Below are positions 7,671-16,838 of a stretch of DNA of 24,580 bases, one piece after another (positions within the stretch are counted from its first letter, which is position 1; the number at the start of each line of letters is the position of its first letter). This DNA comes from Actinomycetes bacterium (lineage in GTDB: Bacteria; Actinomycetota; Actinomycetes; Prado026): the NCBI GenBank assembly GCA_025455945.1, contig JALOLN010000008.1, positions 1-24,580 of the forward strand, in the 5' to 3' direction. The notes under the pieces are model-generated. The model was given only the letters and a program-made list of their open reading frames with translations. It was not told where the DNA came from and ran no database searches. Position numbers and translations under genes: made by a program.

Positions 7671-8555
7671 TCAGAGCCCGGCGAACAGGTCCGTCTCGAC
7701 GCCGTCGTCGGCGGCCTGCGGGGTGCCCTTGACGAGGGTGAAGAACTCGTAGCCCAGGGCGTCCGGCCCGATCTGCTCGGCGAGGGCGAAGAACGGGGCC
7801 TCCTCCCCGACCTGGCTCACGTGGGCGCTCAGCGCGGCCAGCTTCCTCGGCTCGTACTCGCGGCCGTCGATCCGGGTCGTCACGAGGCGGTCGTCGACCG
7901 CCCACGGGACGTCCTCGACCCGGTCGACGCCGAAGAACCCGCTGCCCCCCGCCGCCACGAGCGCGTCGATCCCCCGCTGCACGAACGACTTCGGCAGTGC
8001 CGTCCAGTAGACCTTGGTGACGTCCCAGGCCGGCCCGAGGTCCGGGTGGAACGCCGGTGCCGCCGCCAGGACGAGGGCGTACGTCGCCACCCGGTGCGCC
8101 TGGATGTGGTCAGGGTGGCCGTACCCCCCGAAGGTGTCATAGGTGACGAGCACCTGCGGCCGCACCTCACGCACGACGGCCACGAGCTCGGTGGCCGCCT
8201 CGAGCAGGTCGGCCCGCCAGAAGCTGTCCGGCCGCTCGTTCGCGGGGGTGCCCATCATCCCCGAGTCGCGCCATCGGCCGGGGCCGCCGAGCCAGCGGTG
8301 GTCGGTGACCCCGAGCTCGCGCATCGCCGCGGCCAGCTCCCCCTGGCGGTGCGGCCCGAGGTCGTCGAGGTGCTCGGCGGCGAGGTGCGCGAGGTCGGGC
8401 ACCAGCACCTCGCCCTCCTCCCCCGCGGTGCACGTGACCAGGGTGACGCCGGCGCCCTCCGCGGCGTAGCGGGCCATCGTGACCCCCGTCGCGATCGTCT
8501 CGTCGTCGGGATGGGCGTGCACGAGGAGGAGCCGACGGTCGGCCTGGTCGCTCAT
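7671..8555 (-). CDS. mshB: MshB, GlcNAc-inositol deacetylase of mycothiol synthesis
   Basis: A 294-residue LmbE/PIG-L family zinc deacetylase. It would remove the acetyl group from GlcNAc-inositol to give GlcN-inositol, the second dedicated committed step of mycothiol synthesis in the cytoplasm. The N-terminal VHAHPDDE gives zinc ligands H15 and D18; GGYGHPDHIQAH supplies H147 as third ligand. The segment GGPGRWRDSGMMGT is characteristic of MshB and not of the paralogue Mca, which lacks this run; that decides the call. Length fits the family (about 300). The ATG at 8555 gives the expected N-terminus. It diverges from the peptidase gene with only 28 bp between starts. typA and mshB are also near one another in mycobacteria. 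Confidence 0.93.
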   Translation of the reverse strand: MSDQADRRLLLVHAHPDDETIATGVTMARYAAEGAGVTLVTCTAGEEGEVLVPDLAHLAAEHLDDLGPHRQGELAAAMRELGVTDHRWLGGPGRWRDSGMMGTPANERPDSFWRADLLEAATELVAVVREVRPQVLVTYDTFGGYGHPDHIQAHRVATYALVLAAAPAFHPDLGPAWDVTKVYWTALPKSFVQRGIDALVAAGGSGFFGVDRVEDVPWAVDDRLVTTRIDGREYEPRKLAALSAHVSQVGEEAPFFALAEQIGPDALGYEFFTLVKGTPQAADDGVETDLFAGL

Positions 8556-8583
8556 GGGGCCATTGTTGGGCAGGATGGCCGCC
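8556..8583. promoter_or_regulatory. Very short divergent start region, possible shared -10
   Basis: Only 28 bp separate the mshB ATG from the peptidase ATG. CATTGT at 8561-8566 on the plus strand is complementary to the ACAATG core of AACAAT, which ends six bases before the mshB ATG on the minus strand. Both resemble a weak -10 element, so one duplex site could serve both genes, with leaderless or nearly leaderless transcripts. This rests on sequence position only. Confidence 0.3.
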
Positions 8584-10709
8584 ATGTCAGTCCAGGCCCC
8601 TGGGTCGGGAGACCCCCTCCCCGTCGGTGCGGACTCGTTCCCGAGGCAGTCCGCCCGGACGATGCGGTGGACGCTTGGGGCGCCCAAGGCGGTGCAGGTC
8701 GCCGCGGACGGCGCACGGGTGACCTTCCTGCGCTCGCCGTCCGGCACCGACCGGGCCGGGGCGCTGTGGGCGCTGGACGTCGGCACCGGGACCGAGCGGG
8801 TCGTCGCCGACCCCGCGGTGCTGCTGGGGTCGGGCGAGGAGAGCCTGTCGGCCACGGAGCGGGCCCGCCGGGAGCGGCTGCGCGAGGGCGGCGCGGGCAT
8901 CACGGCGTACGCGACCGACGACGGGGGCCGGCTGGCCGCCTTCGCGCTGTCGTCGCGGCTGTTCGTCGCCGCCCTGGAGCCCGGGGGCGCGGTCCGCGAG
9001 CTGCCGGCGGCCGGGCCGGTCGTCGACCCCCGGCCCGCACCGGACGGCACCCGGGTGGCCTACGCGAGCGGGGGCGCCCTGCACGTGGTCGGGGCCGACG
9101 GGACCGGTGGCCGGCCGCTGGTCGCGCCGGAGTCGCCCGACGTCAGCTACGGCCTGGCCGACTTCATCGCCGCCGAGGAGCTCGACCGGCACCGCGGCTT
9201 CTGGTGGGCCCCGTCGTCCGACGCGCTGCTCGTCGCCCGGGTGGACGAGACCCCGGTGCCGGTCTGGCACATCGGCGACCCGGCGCACCCGGACGCCGAG
9301 CCGGTGCGGCACCGCTACCCGGTGGCGGGTGCGGCCAACGCGGACGTCTCGCTGTGGCACGTGCCGGTCGACGGGGCGGCGGCCACCGAGGTGCGCTGGG
9401 ACCGGGAGATGTTCCCCTACCTCGTGCGGGTGCACTGGTCGAGCGGCGGTGCCCCCCTCATCCAGGTCATGACCCGGCGGCAGGACCGGTACGCGGTCCT
9501 CACGGTGGACGCCGCGACCGGCGCGACGTCGCTTCTCCGCGAGGTGAGCGACCCGTCGTGGGTGGATGCCGTGCCCGGGGTGCCGGCCTGGTGGGACGGC
9601 CGGCTGCTCACCGTCGAGGTCGTCGAGGACCGCTACGCCCTGTGCGCCGACGGGACCGCCGTCTCGCCCGGCGCGGTGCAGGTGCGCGAGGTGGCGGAGG
9701 TGGCCGGCGACGTGCTCGTAGTGGGCACGGAGGGGCTCGGGGAGCAGCACGCGTACCGGCTGTCGGCGGCGGGGTGGGAGCGGCTGACGCCCGAGCCCGG
9801 CTGGCACGGCGTGCGCGGGGCGGGCGGCGTCCTCGTGCTCACCCGCGCCGCGCTGGACGGCCCGCTCGGCACGGTGACGGTGGTGGCCGGCGGCCAGCCC
9901 GTGGCCACCGTCGCCTCGCATGCGGCGGACCCGCCGTTCCGGCCGGCGGTGACCCTGCTGCGCGCGGGACCGCGCGGCGTGCCCACGGCGGTGCTGTGGC
10001 CCCGGGAGCGCGAGCGGTACGCGGGCCCGCTGCCGGTGCTGCTGGACCCGTACGGCGGGCCGCACGGCCCGCGCGTCGTCCGGTCGCAGCGGGCCTTCCT
10101 GGAGAGCCAGTGGTGGGCGGACCAGGGGTTCTGCGTCGTCGTTGCGGACGGGCGGGGGACGCCGGGTGCGCCGTCGTGGGAGCGGGCCGTGCGGTTCGAC
10201 CTGGCGACCGCGGTGCTCGAGGACCAGGAGGCCGCGCTGCACGCCGTGGCCGAGGCGCACGGCGGCGAGGTGGACCTGGGCCGGGTCGCGGTGCGCGGCT
10301 GGTCGTTCGGCGGGCACCTGGCCGCGCTCGCCGTCCTGCGCCGTCCGGAGGTCTTCCACGCCGGGATCGCCGGGGCGCCGTGCGCCGACTTCCGGCTGTA
10401 CGACACCGCCTACACCGAGCGGTACCTGGGCCTGCCGCAGGAGCACCCGGAGGCCTACGACGTGAGCTCGGCGGTGACGCTGGTCACCGACCCGGCGAGG
10501 CCGCTGCTCATCATCCACGGCCTGGCCGACGACAACGTGGTGGCGGCGCACTCGCTGCGGCTGTCGTCGGCGCTGCTGGCCGCCGGGCGGCCGCACGAGT
10601 TCCTGCCGCTGTCCGGCGTCACGCACATGACGCCGCAGGAGGTCGTCGCCGAGAACCTCCTGCTCCTGCAGCTGGACTTCCTCCGCCGCTCCCTCCACCT
10701 GACCACGCT

Positions 10710-10716
<7 letters not shown>
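8584..10716 (+). CDS. S9 family dipeptidyl-peptidase IV-like serine peptidase
   Basis: From the ATG at 8584 (AGGA eight bases upstream; an ATG at 8575 is possible) the protein has 710 residues. The N-terminal beta-propeller (about 15-440) carries AAEELDRHRGFWWAP, matching the EE helix that binds the substrate N-terminus in DPP-IV. The C-terminal alpha/beta-hydrolase domain has nucleophile S574 in GWSFGG, acid D649/D650 in HGLADDNV, and H681 in GVTHMTP. Such enzymes remove dipeptides from peptide N-termini, usually after Pro or Ala. No signal peptide is seen, so it is probably cytoplasmic and acts in peptide turnover. Its end overlaps the convergent typA stop by 7 bp. Exact specificity is inferred. 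Confidence 0.93.
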
Positions 10717-12548
<1,832 letters not shown>

Positions 12549-12587
12549 GCGGGGGCGCTCGATTCCGTGGAGGGTGCGGCGACGCTC

Positions 12588-12593
12588 AGGGTA
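12588..12593 (-). promoter_or_regulatory. Candidate -10 element for typA
   Basis: TACCCT on the minus strand fits the actinobacterial TAnnnT pattern and lies 39 bases before the typA ATG, just after the upstream gene stop. No convincing -35 is seen at the right distance. Confidence 0.2.
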
Positions 12594-12594
12594 G

Positions 12595-13821
12595 TCAGCG
12601 CAGGGCAGGGACGGCGAACGCCGCCAGCTCGGCACCGTCGGCGGACAGCTCGTGCCGCACGGTGAGCGTGGCCAGGTCGGCGACGTCGGTCAGGTGCGTA
12701 CCGCCGCACGGGATCCGGGCCCGCCCCTCGGGCAGCTCGCACACCCACCACCGGGGGTCGGTGAGCACCGGCCCGTCGCACTCCACGGCGACCCGGCCGC
12801 CGCCGGCCACCCACCGGGCCAGCACGGCGTTGGCCGCGGCCGTGACCTCCGGCAGGGCGTCCGCGAGCTGCTCGGCCGACAGCCCGCGCTTGCGCAGGGA
12901 CTTGCCCAGCCGGTAGGTGTCGGTGCTGCCGTCGACGTCGATCCGGGACGACACCAGCGCGAGCCGGTCGAGGTCCGGCGAGCCCATCGGGTCCAGCGGG
13001 GCGGTCTTGCGCCACAGGTGCGCCGCTGCGGCGTTCAGCGCGTACGCCGCCAGGTGGGCCCCGGTGTGAGCGGCGGAGAGCAGCCGCCGGCGCCCCTCGT
13101 CGACCTCGAGCCGGACCTGCTCGCCGACCGCGGGGGGGTCCCCCGCGACCACGTGGACGACGACGAAGCTGTGCCCGCGGCCCCCCCGTTTGACCGGGAC
13201 GTCCGCCCCGACGAGCAGCCTGCCGTCGACGAGCGAGCGGGCTCCGGTGACGCAGTCGACGACGGGCCGGCCGGCCAGCGTGCCGTGGTCACCGGGCTGG
13301 TCCGGCCAGGTGTGGTCGACCGGGTGGAACGGCGTCCGGTCGGTGACCACGGCGCACCGGCCGGCCCCGAGCGCGACGGCGTCGAGCACCGTGCCCGAGC
13401 CGCTGACCGCACCGGTGCCGAAGGTGACGACCGTGCCGAGGTGCGGCGCGACGGCCCGCACCGGCCCTAGGTCGCCTGGCAGCCAGGCAACGTCGTCGAG
13501 CTCGGCGACGGTCAGCCAGCGCAGGGCGTCGTGCTGCTCCAGCGGCCGGGGCTGCTCGGCCTCGCCGGGCTCGGCCAGCCACACCCGCAGCACTCCGGCG
13601 TCCAGCGCCCAGTCCCCGCCCACCCTGACGCCGAGCGTCGCCTCGACGCCGAGCTCCTCAGCGAGCTCCCGCCGCAGTGCGGCCGCCTCGGTCTCGCCCG
13701 GCTCGACCTTGCCGCCGGGCAGCTCCCAACCACCCGCGAGCCCGGCCGGCCGCGACCGCCGGGCGGCCAGCAGCCGCCCGTCGCGCACGAGCGCGCCGCC
13801 CACCACCACCGGGTCGCGCAT
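12595..13821 (-). CDS. Nudix hydrolase fused to AlaX-type alanyl-tRNA editing domain
   Basis: One uninterrupted 408-residue frame joins two enzymes. The N-terminal MutT-like part (about 1-130) has a perfect Nudix box from G37 through E43 to R51-E52-x-x-E55-E56-L-G58, so it should hydrolyse a nucleoside diphosphate derivative such as an oxidised dNTP. The rest (about 145-408) matches metal-dependent AlaX proteins: FHPVDHTWPDQPGDHG in the position of the AlaX FxPxGGGQPxDxG region, zinc motif HTGAH (H252, H256) and CGGTH (C372, H376). AlaX removes Ser or Gly wrongly attached to tRNA-Ala. Note that the GGGQP element is altered. It starts 4 bp after the universal stress gene and ends 46 bp before typA. 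AlaX is normally free-standing or part of AlaRS; I know of no standard Nudix fusion. Confidence 0.88.
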   Translation of the reverse strand: MRDPVVVGGALVRDGRLLAARRSRPAGLAGGWELPGGKVEPGETEAAALRRELAEELGVEATLGVRVGGDWALDAGVLRVWLAEPGEAEQPRPLEQHDALRWLTVAELDDVAWLPGDLGPVRAVAPHLGTVVTFGTGAVSGSGTVLDAVALGAGRCAVVTDRTPFHPVDHTWPDQPGDHGTLAGRPVVDCVTGARSLVDGRLLVGADVPVKRGGRGHSFVVVHVVAGDPPAVGEQVRLEVDEGRRRLLSAAHTGAHLAAYALNAAAAHLWRKTAPLDPMGSPDLDRLALVSSRIDVDGSTDTYRLGKSLRKRGLSAEQLADALPEVTAAANAVLARWVAGGGRVAVECDGPVLTDPRWWVCELPEGRARIPCGGTHLTDVADLATLTVRHELSADGAELAAFAVPALR

Positions 13822-13825
13822 GCGG

Positions 13826-14740
13826 CTACCGGCGCACGTTCCGCACCACCGCCACGGGGCACGCGGCGTGGTGGAGCACCGGGTGGCTGACCGAGCCGAG
13901 GAGCAGCGTGGCGAAGCCGCCGCGGCCACGGGAGCCGACGACCAGCAGCTCCGCCCCGACCGACAGTGCCACCAGCGCCGCGGCCGGCTTGTCGTGCAGG
14001 AGCACCGGCGTGGCGTCGACCTCGGGGTACTTGTCGACCCATCCGGTGAGCACCTCGTCGAGCAGCCGGTGCTCGTCGTCGGCCTGGGCCCGCAGGTCCT
14101 CCTCGACCACCTCGGGCGGCAGCGTCGGCCCCTTGCCGGCCGGCCGGTCGAAGAACGGCGCCTCCCAGGCGTGGACGACGGTCAGCCCGGTCCCCCGCAG
14201 GGCCGCCTCCTCGAAGGCGAACTCCAGGGCGCTCGCGGACAGCGGCGACCCGTCGACCCCCACGACCACCCGGCCCGCGCCCGGCCCGGGCGGGGCGGCC
14301 GCCGGTCGTTCGTGCGGGACGACGACGGTCGGGCACGCCGCGTGCATGGCCACCTGCATGGCGGTCGACCCCACGAGCAGCTCGGCGAACCCGCCGACCC
14401 CACGGGCGCCGACCACCACCATCGCCGCGTCCTCCCCCGCGTCGATGAGCGTCACCGCGGGGGGCGCGACGACGAGCCGGGTGCTGACCCGGCCGTGCAG
14501 CCGGCGCTCCCGGGCGTAGGCGGTGGCCTCGGCCAGCACGGCCTCGCCCGCCGCGCGGATGACCTCGACGCTCGGCGGGCTGTACTCCACGGCCATGGGC
14601 ACGGGGGTGAGGGGGACCTGGTGGGCGTGCACGACCTCCAGCGGCAGGTCGCGCAGCTCCGCCTCCCGCAGCGCCCAGTCCAGGGCGCGCCGGCTGGCCA
14701 GGGACCCGTCGTAGCCGACGACGACCGGGCGGATGATCAT
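13826..14740 (-). CDS. Tandem universal stress protein (two UspA domains)
   Basis: A 304-residue protein of two Usp domains. Domain 1 (about 1-145) begins PVVVGYDGSLASRRAL and ends VVVGARGVGGFAELLVGST; domain 2 (about 155-304) begins VVVGVDGSPLSASAL and ends VVGSRGRGGFATLLLGSVS. Both retain the G-x2-G-x9-G-S/T nucleotide-binding signature, so ATP binding is likely. Tandem Usp proteins in actinobacteria respond to hypoxia, stationary phase and redox stress. A strong GGGAGG site lies five bases before the ATG. It is the first gene of the probable usp, nudix-alaX, typA transcript. Confidence 0.96.
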   Translation of the reverse strand: MIIRPVVVGYDGSLASRRALDWALREAELRDLPLEVVHAHQVPLTPVPMAVEYSPPSVEVIRAAGEAVLAEATAYARERRLHGRVSTRLVVAPPAVTLIDAGEDAAMVVVGARGVGGFAELLVGSTAMQVAMHAACPTVVVPHERPAAAPPGPGAGRVVVGVDGSPLSASALEFAFEEAALRGTGLTVVHAWEAPFFDRPAGKGPTLPPEVVEEDLRAQADDEHRLLDEVLTGWVDKYPEVDATPVLLHDKPAAALVALSVGAELLVVGSRGRGGFATLLLGSVSHPVLHHAACPVAVVRNVRR

Positions 14741-14783
14741 GGCGGCCTCCCGGGGACGACTTCAGCGCAGTACGAGCGTCTCC

Positions 14784-14829
14784 GGACCCCGGCCGGGCCA
14801 CCAGGGGCGGAGGACCCGGCCGAAGGTCC
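14784..14829 (-). terminator. Two-tier hairpin downstream of the FAD oxidoreductase gene
   Basis: Outer arms GGACC (14784-14788) and GGTCC (14825-14829) enclose perfect seven-base arms GGCCGGG (14791-14797) and CCCGGCC (14815-14821) with a 17-base loop. It begins seven bases after the oxidoreductase stop on the minus strand and precedes the universal stress gene. No T tract follows, so termination is plausible but not proven. Confidence 0.45.
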
Positions 14830-14835
14830 CCGGCC

Positions 14836-16170
14836 TCAGGGCAGCACGTCGAGCCGTCGGTCCTCCCAGCGCATGAAGCCGGCGATGCCCTGGACCGTGC
14901 GCAGCCCGAGCGGGCCGGGTGGGAACGGGACGAGCCGGCGGTTGACGAAGAACGTCTCGGTGAGCTCCGAGTCCCGCTCGAGGACGAGGTCGCGGACGAC
15001 CTGCCCGTGCAGGTGGGTGGTCGAGACGCCGTGGCCGACGCAGCCGAAGGCGTAGACGGCGTCCTTGCCGCCGGCGTACCCGAGTGCGGGGAACAGGTCC
15101 AGCGTCGCCGAGACCGGGCCGCCCCAGGCGTGGCTGAACCCGACGTCGCGCAGGCCGGGGAACATGGCCCGAACGTCCGACCGCAGGGCGGCGAACACCG
15201 TCTCGTCGGAGTCGAACCCCATGCCTCGGCCGTCCCCGAGCCCGACGTCGCGGCCCCCGATCAGCAGGCGGTTGTCGGCGGTGAGCCGGTAGTAGTGGAC
15301 GAGGTCGCGGAAGTCCTCGACACCCTCCCGGCCACGCCACCCGATCGAGTCCAGCTGCGCCGGGGTCAGCGGCTCGGTGAGCACGATGTAGGTCCACACC
15401 GGGACCTGCTTGGCCACGAACTGCGGGAACAGGTGCGACCAGGCGTTGGTCGCGAAGACGACCTTGCGGGCGGTCACCCGGCCCCGGGGGGTGGTCAGCA
15501 CGCTGCGCCCCCCGGTCCGCTCGACCTGGGACACCGGCGTCCGCTCGTACACCTGTACCCCCGCGGCGGTGACCACGTCACGCCAGGCCCAGGCCAGCTT
15601 CGCCGGGTTGAGCAGGCCGCAGTTCGGCTCCCACCAGGCCCCACCGACGTACAGCGGGCTGTCGACCCGGGCGCGCAGCTCCGCACCGTCGATGAGGTGG
15701 ATGCCGGTGATGCCGAGCCGGTGGACCAGGGCGATCTCCTTGAGCAGCCGCTTGCGGTAGCCCTCGGAGGTCGCCACCCACAAGAAGCCGGGGTGCTCGT
15801 AGTCGCAGTCCAGCCCGAGCTTGTCCACCAGCTCGTGGACCAGGTCGACCGCTCGGTCCGCGTACTCGTGCGCCTCCAGGGCACGCGTCTTGCCGAACCT
15901 CATCGCGGTGAGGCTGTGCATCATGCCGATCTTGGTCATGCTGAACCCCGCGTTGCGGCCGCTGGCGCCGAAGCCGACGACCTCGGACTCGAGCACGGCC
16001 ACCCGCAGCCCGGGGTCGGCCTGGGTGAGGAAGTACGACGACGTCAGGCCGGTGAACCCGCCGCCGACGACCGCGACGTCGACGTCGACGTCGCCCTCCA
16101 GAGCCGGTCCGGGGGCGTATGCCCGGGTGCCCAGCCAGTAGCTGATCTCGGTGAAGTCGGTAGCCACCAT
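14836..16170 (-). CDS. FAD-dependent oxidoreductase, DAO family
   Basis: A 444-residue flavoprotein of the D-amino-acid/glycine oxidase (DAO) superfamily. The N-terminal Rossmann fold has VAVVGGGFTGLTSSYFL (FAD loop at 36-41) and an acidic residue E61 ending the second strand, followed by GFGASGRNAGF (about 66-76), the usual DAO flavin contact. The C-terminal GCVGHGVSTTHLHGQ closes the FAD site. The closest architecture known to me is the PuuB/OrdL group, which oxidises gamma-glutamyl-putrescine or other secondary amines, but substrate cannot be read from sequence. The ATG at 16170 is chosen because GAGAGG precedes it by nine bases. No polyamine pathway genes adjoin it. Confidence 0.9.
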   Translation of the reverse strand: MVATDFTEISYWLGTRAYAPGPALEGDVDVDVAVVGGGFTGLTSSYFLTQADPGLRVAVLESEVVGFGASGRNAGFSMTKIGMMHSLTAMRFGKTRALEAHEYADRAVDLVHELVDKLGLDCDYEHPGFLWVATSEGYRKRLLKEIALVHRLGITGIHLIDGAELRARVDSPLYVGGAWWEPNCGLLNPAKLAWAWRDVVTAAGVQVYERTPVSQVERTGGRSVLTTPRGRVTARKVVFATNAWSHLFPQFVAKQVPVWTYIVLTEPLTPAQLDSIGWRGREGVEDFRDLVHYYRLTADNRLLIGGRDVGLGDGRGMGFDSDETVFAALRSDVRAMFPGLRDVGFSHAWGGPVSATLDLFPALGYAGGKDAVYAFGCVGHGVSTTHLHGQVVRDLVLERDSELTETFFVNRRLVPFPPGPLGLRTVQGIAGFMRWEDRRLDVLP

Positions 16171-16245
16171 GACCACGCCCCTCTCGTCGGCCCACCGCTG
16201 CCCATCAGGCTGCCCACTGCCCGCGAGCCGCACCAGAGGCCATCC

Positions 16246-16260
16246 GACCCGGTTCGGGTC
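16246..16260. promoter_or_regulatory. GACCCG-GTT-CGGGTC inverted repeat in a divergent intergenic region
   Basis: Perfect six-base arms with a three-base spacer lie directly before the small membrane protein gene and about 76 bp upstream of the divergent FAD oxidoreductase. It abuts CATGCT (16260-16265), a weak -10-like match six bases before the ATG at 16272. An operator at a leaderless promoter is possible. Confidence 0.35.
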
Positions 16261-16271
16261 ATGCTTGTGCC

Positions 16272-16826
16272 ATGAGCGCGCAGCTGGGAGCCCCCGAGGC
16301 CGACGTCATCGCCGGGGGGCACGCGACTCCCGACCGGCCCCGCCGCCGACGGCTCGTCCTCGCCGGCTGGGTGGTCCTGACGCTCCTCGTGGCCGGGGTG
16401 CTGGCCGACGGGTGGTCCCGCGACCGGGAGGTCGCCGCGCTCCGGGCCCGGGCGGCTGCCCTCGAGGCGGCCACCGACCAGGCCACGGCCGGGCTGCGGG
16501 GAGTCACCTGGTTCGTCGGGCCGACGCTGGGCCGGTCCGACCTCGACCCAGGGGCGCGGGACGACGTGCTCGCCGTGGTCCGCCAGGCCGCGGGCGCGGG
16601 GGTGGACGACGTGACGGCGGCCCGCGACGCCCTGCTCGCCGTCCGGGTGCTGCCGTGGCATTCCGACGTTGCGGCCGCCCGGCGCGCCCAGGTGGAGCAC
16701 GCCGAGGCCTGGCGCGACTACTTCCGGACCGGCGCCCGGGACCTCGACGCGATGGCCGACCTGCAGCCCGAGACGCTGCGGATCCGCGACTCCGCGCGCG
16801 CTGCGCTGGCAGGTGTGGGCGGCTGA
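16272..16826 (+). CDS. Small single-pass membrane protein of unknown function
   Basis: A 184-residue protein I do not recognise. A basic stretch RPRRRRL (about 22-29) precedes one hydrophobic segment (about 29-46), then SRDREVAALRARAAALEAATDQA, which looks like a short coiled coil. The remaining 110 residues are helical, polar and contain two alanine-rich amphipathic runs; the topology suggests N-in with the C-terminal part outside. It has no cysteine and no lipobox. Possible leaderless expression is suggested by the absence of a ribosome site. It converges on the sulfatase gene with 12 bp between stops. Third codon positions are strongly GC, as expected for a real gene here. Confidence 0.75.
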   Translation: MSAQLGAPEADVIAGGHATPDRPRRRRLVLAGWVVLTLLVAGVLADGWSRDREVAALRARAAALEAATDQATAGLRGVTWFVGPTLGRSDLDPGARDDVLAVVRQAAGAGVDDVTAARDALLAVRVLPWHSDVAAARRAQVEHAEAWRDYFRTGARDLDAMADLQPETLRIRDSARAALAGVGG

Positions 16827-16832
16827 CGCCGC
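16819..16832 (+). terminator. Short hairpin with the TGA stop in its loop
   Basis: GCGGC and GCCGC flank TGAC, which contains the stop of the membrane protein gene. The core GGCTGACGCC is identical to the one at the end of the FtsH-like gene. It lies in the 12-bp convergent gap before the sulfatase stop, so it could act in both directions. Arms are only five bases. Confidence 0.3.
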
Positions 16833-16838
16833 GCCGGG

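Noticed and set aside
13822..13929. Upstream extension of the Nudix-AlaX frame
   Set aside because: It lies inside the universal stress gene C-terminus, and the Nudix fold begins at the ATG at 13821.
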